Assembly: GCF_000949865.1 (NCBI RefSeq)
Contig: NZ_JWJH01000002.1
Span: 186,001-250,000, forward strand
DNA length: 64,000 nucleotides
From: Rhizobium nepotum 39/7
Lineage (GTDB): Bacteria; Pseudomonadota; Alphaproteobacteria; Rhizobiales; Rhizobiaceae
Direction of reading: 5' to 3'
Shown: positions 25,186 through 33,137 of the stretch, piece after piece
How positions within the stretch are numbered: the stretch's first letter is position 1
Layout of the letters: every line of letters starts with the position of its first letter
Program-made: the position numbers and the translations under genes
The notes under the pieces: generated by a model
What the model saw: only the letters and a program-made list of their open reading frames with translations
The model's database searches: none
What the model was told of the DNA's origin: nothing

Positions 25186-25432
25186 ATGCCGATTTTTCAG
25201 CGATCGGAAAAACCTTTCCGGCACCTGCGTGAAATCTTACGCAGATTTCACATTTGGCTCGCTTGACTCTTTTTCATTTCAGGCGCAACACGGCCTCACG
25301 CGCATGCCGTAACCCGGCACGGCGCGGATTTTAACGGAGCATCATTTGATGTCTAGCGACAGTAGTAGTCGATTGCCTTTGCCGAAAGCGGCGAACGGGA
25401 ACTGATCCGACCCCTGTCGGCTCACCACCGCG

Positions 25433-25450
25433 TTCGCCGTAATCGGCGAA
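25433..25450 (+). promoter_or_regulatory. hairpin in the mgtE leader
   Basis: TTCGCCG (25433-25439), loop TAAT, CGGCGAA (25444-25450), 21 bases before the mgtE start and immediately before its ribosome site (GGAAAGGTGAG). It lies at the end of a 286-base leader (25186-25471). No M-box or other riboswitch signature that I know is present. A role in translational control is a guess. Confidence 0.45.
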
Positions 25451-25471
25451 TCGACGGAAAGGTGAGCAATC

Positions 25472-26845
25472 ATGAACTTCCACACCCTCTCCCAGAGAGC
25501 CAGCAAAGCTGCACGTCTTCTCCGCAGCGGAAACTCCAGCTCCACGACCATTGCAGAACGCGTCGAGCACCTCAACACGCTCGATACCGACGCTGCCTTA
25601 ACCGCGCTCCTTGCCATGCCGCAGGCAAAGGCCGTCGCCATTCTCGACCGGCCGGAACTGCATGACGCAGCCGCCATCATTGCCGGCATTCCTCTCGAAC
25701 AGGCCGCCCGCTTCGTCAACCTGATGTCCGACGACCGTGTCGCCGACGTTCTGGCGGAAATGGCAGAAGAGCCCCGCGCAAAGCTGTTTTCCCGGCTGGA
25801 CCGCACGACCGCGCTCTCCATCCAGCATCTGATGGGTTACCCGCCGCGCACCGCCGGCTCGATCATGACCACGGAATTCGTCAGCGTGCCTGATGAGTGG
25901 ACGGTGGAACAGACCCTTTCGCACATCCGCATCGTCGAGCGGTCGCGTGAAACGGTCTATGCCATCTATGTGCTGGCGCAGGACGGAACGCTCTCGACCG
26001 TGGTGACGCTGCGTCGCCTGCTGACCGGCGAGGCCGGCGCCTCCATCCTCTCCGTCGCATCGAAGGAAGGCACCGTCTGTGCCAGCCCCTTGATGTCGCA
26101 GGAGGATGTCGCCCGGCTGATCCGCAAGCACGACCTTCTGGCGCTTCCCGTCGTTGACGACCACTCGCACATTCTCGGCATCGTCACCGTCGATGACGTG
26201 ATCGACACCATGATCGCCGACACCACGGAAGACGCCCACAAGTTCGGCGGTATGGAAGCGCTCGGCAAGCCCTATATGGCAATGGGCTTTCCGGACATGG
26301 TCCGCAAGCGCGCCGGCTGGCTTGCCGCCCTGTTCCTCGGCGAAATGCTGACGGCCAGCGCCATGCAGCACTTCGAAGGCGAGCTGGAAAAGGCTGTCGT
26401 ACTGACGCTGTTCATTCCGCTCATCATGTCATCCGGCGGCAACTCCGGTTCGCAGGCCACCTCGCTCATCATCCGGGCGCTGGCGCTCGGCGAACTCAAG
26501 CTTTCGGACTGGTGGCGGGTGCTGCTGCGGGAAATCCCGACGGGTCTCACGCTCGGCTGCATTCTGGGCGCCATCGGCTTCCTGCGTCTGACCATCTGGC
26601 AGCAGGCGGGCTTCTATGATTACGGCGAGCACTGGCTGCTGGTCGGCGCCACCGTGTTTTCCGCCCTTGTCGGCATCGTCACCTTCGGCTCGCTGGCCGG
26701 CTCCATGCTGCCTTTCCTGTTGCAGCGCCTGCGGCTCGATCCCGCCAGCGCATCCGCACCCTTCGTCGCCACGCTGGTGGATGTCAGCGGCCTCGTCATC
26801 TACTTCTCGGTGGCGCTGATGATCTTGAGCGGCACGCTGCTCTAA
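25472..26845 (+). CDS. mgtE: magnesium transporter MgtE
   Basis: 457 residues, the usual MgtE length. The N-terminal superhelical domain (residues about 30-135) contains VADVLAEMAEEPRAKLFSRL; then a CBS pair (about 140-260, with RTAGSIMTTEFVSVPDEWTV and LPVVDDHSHILGIVTVDDVI); then the five-helix membrane domain with the pore motif SSGGNSGSQATSLIIRALAL. It is an inner-membrane Mg2+ channel gated by cytoplasmic Mg2+ binding to the CBS/N domains. The TAAA stop is followed by a strong terminator with a GAAA loop at 26852. Preceded by a 286-base leader with a hairpin. Confidence 0.96.
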   Translation: MNFHTLSQRASKAARLLRSGNSSSTTIAERVEHLNTLDTDAALTALLAMPQAKAVAILDRPELHDAAAIIAGIPLEQAARFVNLMSDDRVADVLAEMAEEPRAKLFSRLDRTTALSIQHLMGYPPRTAGSIMTTEFVSVPDEWTVEQTLSHIRIVERSRETVYAIYVLAQDGTLSTVVTLRRLLTGEAGASILSVASKEGTVCASPLMSQEDVARLIRKHDLLALPVVDDHSHILGIVTVDDVIDTMIADTTEDAHKFGGMEALGKPYMAMGFPDMVRKRAGWLAALFLGEMLTASAMQHFEGELEKAVVLTLFIPLIMSSGGNSGSQATSLIIRALALGELKLSDWWRVLLREIPTGLTLGCILGAIGFLRLTIWQQAGFYDYGEHWLLVGATVFSALVGIVTFGSLAGSMLPFLLQRLRLDPASASAPFVATLVDVSGLVIYFSVALMILSGTLL

Positions 26846-26851
26846 AAACAC

Positions 26852-26879
26852 AAAGGCCCGCTCGAAAGAGCGGGCCTTT
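26852..26879. terminator. bidirectional terminator between mgtE and uppP
   Basis: AAAGGCCCGCTC (26852-26863), GAAA tetraloop, GAGCGGGCCTTT (26868-26879) then TTCATTT; on the other strand the stem is followed by GTGTTTTTAGA. It lies between convergent genes and can serve both. Confidence 0.9.
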
Positions 26880-26913
26880 TCATTTGCGGAGTGTCCTTGC
26901 GGGCAAGCGCTGC

Positions 26914-27750
26914 TCAACCGCCGGCGTTGATGACGCCCGTGCCCAGCAGCCCCAGAAGAATGACGCCAATGACGACGCGGTACCAGACGAAGGGCATATA
27001 GCTCTTGGTGGATACCAGCTTGAGGAAGACGACGATCACGGCGTAACCGACCACGAAGGCGATCAGGGTCGCGAGTCCCGTCGGTCCCCAGCCGACCGGA
27101 TTGTCCTCGCCGATGCTTTTGAACAGCTGGTAAAAACCCGAGCCGAAGACGGCGGGAACGGCGAGCAGGAATGAATAACGTGCGGCCGCCTCACGCGTGT
27201 AGCCTAAAAGCAGGCCGGCGCTGATGGTGCCGCCAGAGCGCGAGACGCCAGGGATGAGCGCCATGGCCTGCGCGAAACCGAACAGGATGCCGTCCCGCCA
27301 GATCAACTGGTTCAGCTTGTAGCGCTTTTCACCGATCCTGTCGGCGATGCCAAGGACGATGCCGAAGACGATCAGCATGACGGCGGTGATGTAGAGGTTA
27401 CGCAGCGAATGCTCGATGGCGTCCTTGAAGAACAGGCCAAGCAACACGATCGGCACGGAGCCGACGATGATCAGCCAACCAAGCCGCGCATCCGCCTTGT
27501 CATAGGGGCCGAGGCGAAAGTTCTGCCGGAGCCAGGCGGTGGCGATCCGCATGATATCCGACCAGAAATAGACCAGCACCGCCGCTTCCGTACCGATTTG
27601 CGTGATAGCGGTAAAGGCGGCGCCCGGATCTGCGCCGGAGGGCAGAAACTCTCCGGCTATCCTCAGATGCGCGCTTGAAGAAATCGGAAGAAACTCCGTA
27701 AGTCCTTGCAAAAGGCCGAGAAATGCGGCCTCCAACCAACCGATGCTCAT
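26914..27750 (-). CDS. uppP: undecaprenyl-diphosphate phosphatase UppP (BacA)
   Basis: 278 residues from the ATG at 27750. The two active-site motifs are LGLLQGLTEFLPISSSAHL with the (E/Q)E-type acid and PGVSRSGGTISAGLLLGYTR with the phosphate-binding GxSRSxxT. Eight or so membrane helices. It removes one phosphate from undecaprenyl diphosphate on the outer face of the inner membrane, recycling the lipid carrier for peptidoglycan and polysaccharide export; overproduction gives bacitracin resistance. Convergent with mgtE. Confidence 0.96.
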   Translation of the reverse strand: MSIGWLEAAFLGLLQGLTEFLPISSSAHLRIAGEFLPSGADPGAAFTAITQIGTEAAVLVYFWSDIMRIATAWLRQNFRLGPYDKADARLGWLIIVGSVPIVLLGLFFKDAIEHSLRNLYITAVMLIVFGIVLGIADRIGEKRYKLNQLIWRDGILFGFAQAMALIPGVSRSGGTISAGLLLGYTREAAARYSFLLAVPAVFGSGFYQLFKSIGEDNPVGWGPTGLATLIAFVVGYAVIVVFLKLVSTKSYMPFVWYRVVIGVILLGLLGTGVINAGG

Positions 27751-27870
27751 GTGATTTGATGTCCCTGCTGCGAATCGAGTTCGCAGCATTATGCATCAAA
27801 CGGGGCAAATCCGTGTTGCGGCGCACCATGAAAAAAGACCGGGGGCGGGCATGGTTTTACCCGTGATTTT

Positions 27871-28260
27871 TCAGGCCGCTTTCTCCGCAGCCTCCGAAAG
27901 CTGGGTGTATTTCGTGCCGTTCTTGCACACGACATGGGCGTCGCCCCAGCTTTTCAGCGCCGCGATCACCGGCTTCATGGTCTCGCCGAGCGGCGTCAGC
28001 GCATAATCCACGCGCGGCGGCACCACCGGGAAGACGGTGCGCGAAATCAAGCCCGCCTCTTCCAGCTCCCGCAGCTGCTTGGTCAGCATGCGCTGGGTGA
28101 CGCTTGGAATGTGGCGGCGCAGTTCGTTGAAGCGCAGCGTGCCTTCGTTGACGAGATGATAGAGGATCACGCCCTTCCACTTGCCGTCGAGAAAACTCAA
28201 GGCAGACTCCACCGGGCAGCCGGGAAAATTGCCGGTAAGCTTGGCGCGCGGTCGCGACAT
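27871..28260 (-). CDS. HxlR-family transcriptional regulator
   Basis: 129 residues from the ATG at 28260. Begins with CPVESALSFLDGKWKGVILY, then TLRFNELRRHIPSVTQRMLT and KQLRELEEAGLISRTVFPVV, the winged helix-turn-helix of the HxlR/MarR-like family, with the single N-terminal Cys seen in many thiol-sensing members (here C18). The PRVDYALTPLGETMKPV wing follows. It is divergent from the oxidoreductase gene at 28364 and probably represses or activates it. A direct repeat in the shared gap (28277 and 28319) is a likely binding site. Confidence 0.93.
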   Translation of the reverse strand: MSRPRAKLTGNFPGCPVESALSFLDGKWKGVILYHLVNEGTLRFNELRRHIPSVTQRMLTKQLRELEEAGLISRTVFPVVPPRVDYALTPLGETMKPVIAALKSWGDAHVVCKNGTKYTQLSEAAEKAA

Positions 28261-28276
28261 CACAGTATCCTTTTTG

Positions 28277-28327
28277 TATGTATCATCACAAAATGTGCAT
28301 TCTTGCGATCGATGTTCATATGTATCA
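28277..28327. promoter_or_regulatory. direct repeat, likely HxlR operator
   Basis: TATGTATCA occurs at 28277-28285 and again at 28319-28327, 42 bases apart (four helical turns) in the 103-base gap between the divergent regulator and oxidoreductase. HxlR itself is known to bind direct repeats. That this regulator uses these sites is inferred. Confidence 0.6.
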
Positions 28328-28363
28328 AGTAAGAGGCACGCAAACAAGCAAAGGAGACTGTTC

Positions 28364-29380
28364 ATGCGCGCCATCGGTTACAAGACGAGCCAGCCAATCA
28401 CCGCGACGGATGCCCTTGTCGACATCGACCTGCCGCAGCCGGAAGCCACAGGGCACGACATTCTGGTGGAGGTGAAGGCCGTTTCGGTCAATCCTGTCGA
28501 TACCAAGGTGCGACGCAACCAGGCGCCGGAAAACGGCGCTGTCCGCGTGCTGGGCTTCGATGCGGCTGGTGTGGTCAAGGCCGTCGGCGACAGGGTCTCG
28601 CTGTTCAAGCCCGGCGACGAAGTGTTTTACGCTGGCGTCATCAACCGTCCCGGCTCCAATAGCGAGTTCCATCTGGTCGACGAGCGCATCGTCGGTGCAA
28701 AGCCGAAATCGCTGAATTTCGAGGAGGCCGCAGCACTACCGCTGACCGCGATCACCGCTTACGAGACGTTGTTCGACCGATTGCGGGTGAAGGAGCCGGT
28801 TCCGGGTGCCGCGAATGCGGTTCTGGTGATCGGTGGTGCTGGCGGCGTCGGTTCGATCGCCATCCAGCTTCTGCGCGCGCTGACGGACCTTACCGTCATC
28901 GCCACGGCTTCGCGGCCGGAAACGATGCAATGGGTGAAGGAACTGGGCGCGCATCATGTCGTCGATCACAGCAAGCCGATTGCCCCGCAGGTGGAGGCGC
29001 TTGGTCTCGGCGCACCGGCATTCGTGTTCTCGACCACCCATAGCGACATCCACGCCGCCGACAGCGTGGCGGCCATCGCGCCGCAGGGTCGTTTTGCGCT
29101 GATCGACGATCCGGTCGGCGGTTTCGACATCATGGCCTTCAAACGCAAATGCGTTTCGATCCATTGGGAAATGATGTTCGCCCGCGCCGTCTTCCAGACG
29201 CCCGATATGATCGAACAGCACAGGCTGCTCAACCACGTCGCCGAACTTGTCGACGCCGGCAAGATCAAGACGACGCTTACGGAGGTTTTCGGCACCATCA
29301 ATGCCGCAAATCTGATCAAGGCGCATGCGCTGATCGAGAGCAACAAGGCCAGGGGCAAGGTCGTGCTTTCGGGCTTCTGA
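28364..29380 (+). CDS. zinc-type alcohol dehydrogenase / quinone oxidoreductase family protein
   Basis: 338 residues from an ATG preceded by AAGGAGAC. MDR fold: VEVKAVSVNPVDTKVRRNQA, LGFDAAGVVKAVGDRVSLFK PGDEVFYAG in the catalytic domain, then VLVIGGAGGVGSIAIQLLRA as the NADPH-binding loop. The Cys/His zinc ligands of true alcohol dehydrogenases are absent, so it is a zinc-free quinone-reductase-like member. It likely reduces quinones or reactive enones with NADPH. A HxlR regulator divergent from such a gene usually responds to electrophiles or quinones. Confidence 0.9.
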   Translation: MRAIGYKTSQPITATDALVDIDLPQPEATGHDILVEVKAVSVNPVDTKVRRNQAPENGAVRVLGFDAAGVVKAVGDRVSLFKPGDEVFYAGVINRPGSNSEFHLVDERIVGAKPKSLNFEEAAALPLTAITAYETLFDRLRVKEPVPGAANAVLVIGGAGGVGSIAIQLLRALTDLTVIATASRPETMQWVKELGAHHVVDHSKPIAPQVEALGLGAPAFVFSTTHSDIHAADSVAAIAPQGRFALIDDPVGGFDIMAFKRKCVSIHWEMMFARAVFQTPDMIEQHRLLNHVAELVDAGKIKTTLTEVFGTINAANLIKAHALIESNKARGKVVLSGF

Positions 29381-29477
29381 TCGACGCTCGGGGCATCCGC
29401 ATTTGCGTGGATGCCGCCATGCTGCGCTTTTTTACCTCAGCCATGCGCGAAAGATCGCGCGTGGCTTTCCCTTCCCA

Positions 29478-30218
29478 TCAATCGTCGTCCGGGTCTTCCG
29501 GGCAAGGCCACGAGGCGGGCGTCGTCAGGCCGTTCGGCAATTTGGTCTTGGCGTCGCCGCAGGCGATATCGATCTGCCTTTGCTCCAGCCCGGTCGCCGC
29601 GGAAAGATCCACCCCTTCGATCCGGGTCAACAGCAGGAAGGCGCTGGTGAAATCCACTGGACCGCCGAGCTTTGCGCCACCGAAACGGGCGCGCGACAGG
29701 TTGGTCAGGGAGAACTTCGAGCCATTGAGCGTTGCACCCTCGAAATCGGCGCGCCCCAGTTCCGCCTTGGTGAAATCCGTGCCGTCAAGCTTGGTGTTCT
29801 CGAACTTCGCCCGCTGCATTTCCGCATTGTTGAATTTGGCGTTGGTGGCATCGGCGGCCGAAAAATCGCTGCGATAGGCTTCCACCTTGGTCAGATTGGC
29901 GCCCTGTAGGTTCGCCTCTCCCAGAGCCGAGCGGATGAGTTTCGCCTTTTCCAGATTGGCGCCCTTCAGCGACGAGCCGCGCAAGTCGGTATAGGTGAAA
30001 TCCGTCCCGTAAAGCATCGCCGAATCGAGATTGCTGCCGCCCAGCATCAGGAGACGCTTGTTGCATTCGCGCCAGTCGATGCCGGCCATGGCATCGGCGC
30101 GGCAGCTGGCAGCCATGGCGGGGCCACCGCTGAGCGAAACTGCGATTGCCACACCTGCCGCCAAACCGGTAGCAAACCCTGTCTTCCACAGTATATTCAG
30201 CCTTTGAAAGCCGGACAT
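29478..30218 (-). CDS. exported pentapeptide-repeat protein
   Basis: 246 residues from the ATG at 30218 (GGGAGTAAGAGA upstream). Residues 1-37 form a signal peptide (WKTGFATGLAAGVAIAVSLS ... AMAAS). From residue about 60 to 190 it is a run of pentapeptides of the A(D/N)Lxx type (SNLDSAMLYGTDFTYTDLRG, SSLKGANLEKAKLIRSALGE, ANLQGANLTK ...), which fold into a right-handed quadrilateral beta helix. The C-terminal part has TGLEQRQIDIACGDAKTKLP with a second Cys. Most such proteins are cytoplasmic; this one should be periplasmic. Function unknown. Confidence 0.85.
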   Translation of the reverse strand: MSGFQRLNILWKTGFATGLAAGVAIAVSLSGGPAMAASCRADAMAGIDWRECNKRLLMLGGSNLDSAMLYGTDFTYTDLRGSSLKGANLEKAKLIRSALGEANLQGANLTKVEAYRSDFSAADATNAKFNNAEMQRAKFENTKLDGTDFTKAELGRADFEGATLNGSKFSLTNLSRARFGGAKLGGPVDFTSAFLLLTRIEGVDLSAATGLEQRQIDIACGDAKTKLPNGLTTPASWPCPEDPDDD

Positions 30219-30542
30219 TCTCTTACTCCCGCCGCCGGGCAACGGCGCAAACGCAACAGCTTTTGAGCCGAACCAGGGACCATATGTACATTCAAGGCGT
30301 TACCGCATCCCTGACCCACACTCCATGGGCCACGCGACGGTACAACACCCCAACATCCTATATGTAAGAAATCGAAGGGCAATCCACAAATACAGGGGGG
30401 AAGAGGCTTTCGATGCCTCCCGCACACGACGTCATCCTCGGGCCCGTCCCGAAGATCCAACCACGTATCGTAAAATCAATCGGTTGCAGATGCTCGGGAC
30501 AGGCCCGAGCATGGCGAAGGTTGTCGGCGGGCGGCACCAAAT
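30219..30542. other. intergenic region with a family B repeat
   Basis: 324 bases between the ends/starts of the pentapeptide gene and the ETF dehydrogenase. It holds the pentapeptide gene promoter near 30230-30330 and the repeat at 30431-30515. Nothing else recognised. Confidence 0.45.
30431..30515. repeat. intergenic palindromic element, family B copy 2
   Basis: GTCATCCTCGGGCCCGTCCC on the left and GGTTGCAGATGCTCGGGACA on the right, each forming a hairpin with CCCGA(A/G) partners. Same length and central GTTGCAGAT as the copy at 20502. It ends 27 bases before the stop of the ETF-ubiquinone oxidoreductase gene. Confidence 0.75.
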
Positions 30543-32207
30543 TCACATATTGGCGTAAACCGGCCCCTCGCCACCCTGTGGCGGCACCCAGTTGATGTTC
30601 TGGTTGGGGTCCTTGATATCGCAGGTCTTGCAGTGCACGCAGTTCTGCGCGTTGATGACGAAAACGTCCTCGCCGTCCTTTTCCACCCACTCATAAACGC
30701 CTGCCGGACAATAACGCGTCGAAGGGCCGGCATAGACGTCGTGTTCGGAACGCTTCTGCAACTCCATATCCTTCACCTGAAGATGTACCGGCTGGTCCTC
30801 CTCATGGTTGGTGGAGGACAGGAACACCGACGACAACCGGTCGAAGGTCAGAACACCGTCCGGCCGCGGATAGGCGATCGGCTTGTGTTTGGAGGCCGGT
30901 TCGAGGCTCTGCGCATCGGTCTTGCCGTGTTTCAACGTGCCGAAGAACGAGAAGCCGAACAGTTGGTTGGTCCACATGTCGAGACCGCCAAGGCCGACTC
31001 CAACAAGCGTGCCGAACTTCGACCACAGCGGTTTGACGTTGCGTACCCGCTTCAGGTCGAGGCCGATGTCGCCATCGCGCCATTCCGCCTCGATCTCCGC
31101 CACCTCGTCATGGGCGCGGCCGGCGGCAATCGCGGCCGCGATCTTTTCCGCCGCCAACATGCCCGACAGCACCGCATTGTGGCTGCCCTTGATACGCGGA
31201 ACGTTGACGAGCCCGGCGGAACAGCCGATCAGCGCCCCACCGGGGAAGGTCAGCTTCGGCACGGACTGGTAACCGCCCTCGGTGATGGCGCGTGCACCAT
31301 AGGAGATACGCTTGCCGCCCTCGAAAGTGTCGCGGATGGCCGGATGCGTCTTGAAGCGCTGGAATTCCTCGAAAGGATAAAGATAGGGGTTCTTGTAATT
31401 GAGGTGAACCACGAAGCCGACGGCAACAAGATTGTCCTCCAGATGGTAGAGGAACGAGCCGCCACCGGTCTTGAAGCCGAGCGGCCAGCCGAAGGAGTGC
31501 TGCACCAGGCCCTGTTTGTGGTGTTCCGGCTTGACCTGCCACAGTTCCTTGATGCCGATGCCGAATTTCTGCGGCTCGCGATCTTTCGAGAGGTCGAATC
31601 TGGAGATCAGCTGCTTGGCGAGCGAACCGCGCACGCCTTCGCCGATCAGCACATATTTACCGTGCAGCTCCATGCCGCGGGTGAAGGCCGGACCCGGCTC
31701 GCCGTTCTTCTCGATGCCCATATCGCCGGTGGCGACGCCGATCACAGCACCTTCGTCATTATAGAGCACTTCGGTGGCGGCAAAGCCCGGATAGATCTCG
31801 ACGCCGAGCGCTTCCGCCTTTTCCGCCAGCCAGCGACAGACCAGCCCCAGCGAGACGATGTAATTGCCGTGATTGTTCATCAAGGGCGGCATCATGAAGT
31901 TCGGCAGGCGGATGGAGCCGGCAGGGCCCAAGAACATGAACTGGTCGTCCGTGACCTCGGTCTTGAAGGGATGCGCCTCCTCCTCACGCCAGCCCGGCAG
32001 CAGCCGGTCGATGCCGATGGGATCGACCACGGCACCTGAGAGAATATGCGCGCCGACTTCGGCACCTTTTTCGAGTACGACGACCGAAAGCTCCGGCTCG
32101 ACCTGCTTCAGACGGATCGCGGCGGCAAGACCCGCAGGACCAGCACCGACGATAACAACGTCGAATTCCATCGCTTCGCGTTCCGGCAGTTCCATCGCTT
32201 CCGTCAT
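30543..32207 (-). CDS. electron-transfer flavoprotein-ubiquinone oxidoreductase
   Basis: 554 residues with GAGAGGATAAG before the ATG. FAD-binding FDVVIVGAGPAGLAAAIRLK at the N-terminus, a membrane-surface ubiquinone region around LNYKNPYLYPFEEFQRFKTH, and a C-terminal ferredoxin-like domain with YCPAGVYEW and NCVHCKTCDIKDP giving the Cys ligands of a [4Fe-4S] cluster. It takes electrons from ETF (filled by acyl-CoA and other dehydrogenases) and gives them to ubiquinone at the inner membrane. A MerR-type promoter with a 14-bp palindrome lies about 200 bases upstream. Confidence 0.96.
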   Translation of the reverse strand: MTEAMELPEREAMEFDVVIVGAGPAGLAAAIRLKQVEPELSVVVLEKGAEVGAHILSGAVVDPIGIDRLLPGWREEEAHPFKTEVTDDQFMFLGPAGSIRLPNFMMPPLMNNHGNYIVSLGLVCRWLAEKAEALGVEIYPGFAATEVLYNDEGAVIGVATGDMGIEKNGEPGPAFTRGMELHGKYVLIGEGVRGSLAKQLISRFDLSKDREPQKFGIGIKELWQVKPEHHKQGLVQHSFGWPLGFKTGGGSFLYHLEDNLVAVGFVVHLNYKNPYLYPFEEFQRFKTHPAIRDTFEGGKRISYGARAITEGGYQSVPKLTFPGGALIGCSAGLVNVPRIKGSHNAVLSGMLAAEKIAAAIAAGRAHDEVAEIEAEWRDGDIGLDLKRVRNVKPLWSKFGTLVGVGLGGLDMWTNQLFGFSFFGTLKHGKTDAQSLEPASKHKPIAYPRPDGVLTFDRLSSVFLSSTNHEEDQPVHLQVKDMELQKRSEHDVYAGPSTRYCPAGVYEWVEKDGEDVFVINAQNCVHCKTCDIKDPNQNINWVPPQGGEGPVYANM

Positions 32208-32412
32208 CTTATCCTCTCACATCGCCGGTCCCTTCCGGCTGTAGTTATATCCGCTTTCCGGCATTCGCGCCGCATTGTCCGCACCGGGCAAAAAGCCCGT
32301 CTGTAACAAGGCGTTCACATCGTCTGTCTTCGCAAAGCGAAACGCCTTTGTCGAGCTTCCATAGCGGCAAAACATGTCGCATGCCACTCAATTGTCGGAC
32401 AACCTGATGAGT

Positions 32413-32443
32413 ATTTTATTACTTTTACGTGCACGTAATACAA
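32413..32443 (-). promoter_or_regulatory. MerR-type promoter with palindromic operator
   Basis: On the minus strand TTGTAT (32443-32438), a 19-base spacer, and TAAAAT (32418-32413). The spacer overlaps the perfect palindrome TTACGTGCACGTAA (32425-32438). Stretched 19-bp spacers with a palindrome inside are the mark of MerR-family promoters. It points at the ETF-ubiquinone oxidoreductase gene with a leader of about 200 bases. The rest of 32208-32578 shows no gene. Confidence 0.6.
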
Positions 32444-32578
32444 AGAATAAGAACTGGAAGTGTAGGCGTCAAGGGTAGTCAGCATTTGCGCCGCTCTTGC
32501 GTTTATCGCCGCAACTGAAACGCCCATTCGGCTAGCTTCATCAATGACGACGCTTCCGTTTTGCGCCAAAAGGCGACA

Positions 32579-33016
32579 TCAAGGCCTTGTCTTGGTAAGC
32601 CGGATTTGGCTGCTCTTGGCCTCACGCTCGTTGCCCCAACCGAGATGCCTGTAAAAGCCTGCCGCACGGCTGTCCCTGTCCGTTTCAAGCCAAATCTCGG
32701 AATGGCGTTTGAATAGCTCGCTTTCCGCGACTAGCACGAGTTGGGTGCCCAAACCCTTTCCCTCGTGCGCAGGGAGAACGAACGCGGCAAAAAGAGAAGC
32801 GTCAGCCACATCGATCATTGAAAAACCAACGATTTCATCGCTCACTACAGCAACCCAAGCGCATGGCGAAGCAGAAATCATCTCAGAGACTGAATCGTCG
32901 CTAATGCCAAGCTCGGCAAGACGCTCTCGGGAGATGTGATTCTCCCGCACCGAGGTCCGAACATGAAATAGGGTTGCAACATCACCCGGTTCAGCAAGCC
33001 TAATCTCTACCGTCAT
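32579..33016 (-). CDS. GNAT family N-acetyltransferase
   Basis: 145 residues. MTVEIRLAEPGDVATLFHVR opens the GNAT fold; ASLFAAFVLPAHEGKGLGTQ LVL carries the acetyl-CoA-binding Q/RxxGxG/A loop (here HEGKGLGTQ); and the end ETDRDSRAAGFYRHLGW is the typical last motif before the C-terminal strand. It acetylates an amine or amino group on an unknown substrate. No adjacent toxin-antitoxin partner or resistance gene. Confidence 0.9.
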   Translation of the reverse strand: MTVEIRLAEPGDVATLFHVRTSVRENHISRERLAELGISDDSVSEMISASPCAWVAVVSDEIVGFSMIDVADASLFAAFVLPAHEGKGLGTQLVLVAESELFKRHSEIWLETDRDSRAAGFYRHLGWGNEREAKSSQIRLTKTRP

Positions 33017-33137
33017 TGCGTGCCCTGCATTTCTAAGAATGTCGCTGATATCACCTACATCCGAAACGAATATGACGGGTCATGGCATGTGCGCTCTGGG
33101 CCACAAGCCGACTTAGCTACAATCACTCTCCCCACCA

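Noticed and set aside
23830..25224. 464-codon open frame on the minus strand across the MFS gene
   Set aside because: Shadow of the real plus-strand gene: composition is His/Gly/Asp-rich with no family features, as usual in high-GC DNA.
25186..25471. M-box magnesium riboswitch before mgtE
   Set aside because: None of the conserved M-box core sequences can be found, only a short hairpin.
30633..32039. 468-codon open frame antisense to the ETF dehydrogenase
   Set aside because: The minus-strand gene is complete with FAD and Fe-S motifs, so the antisense frame is a composition effect.
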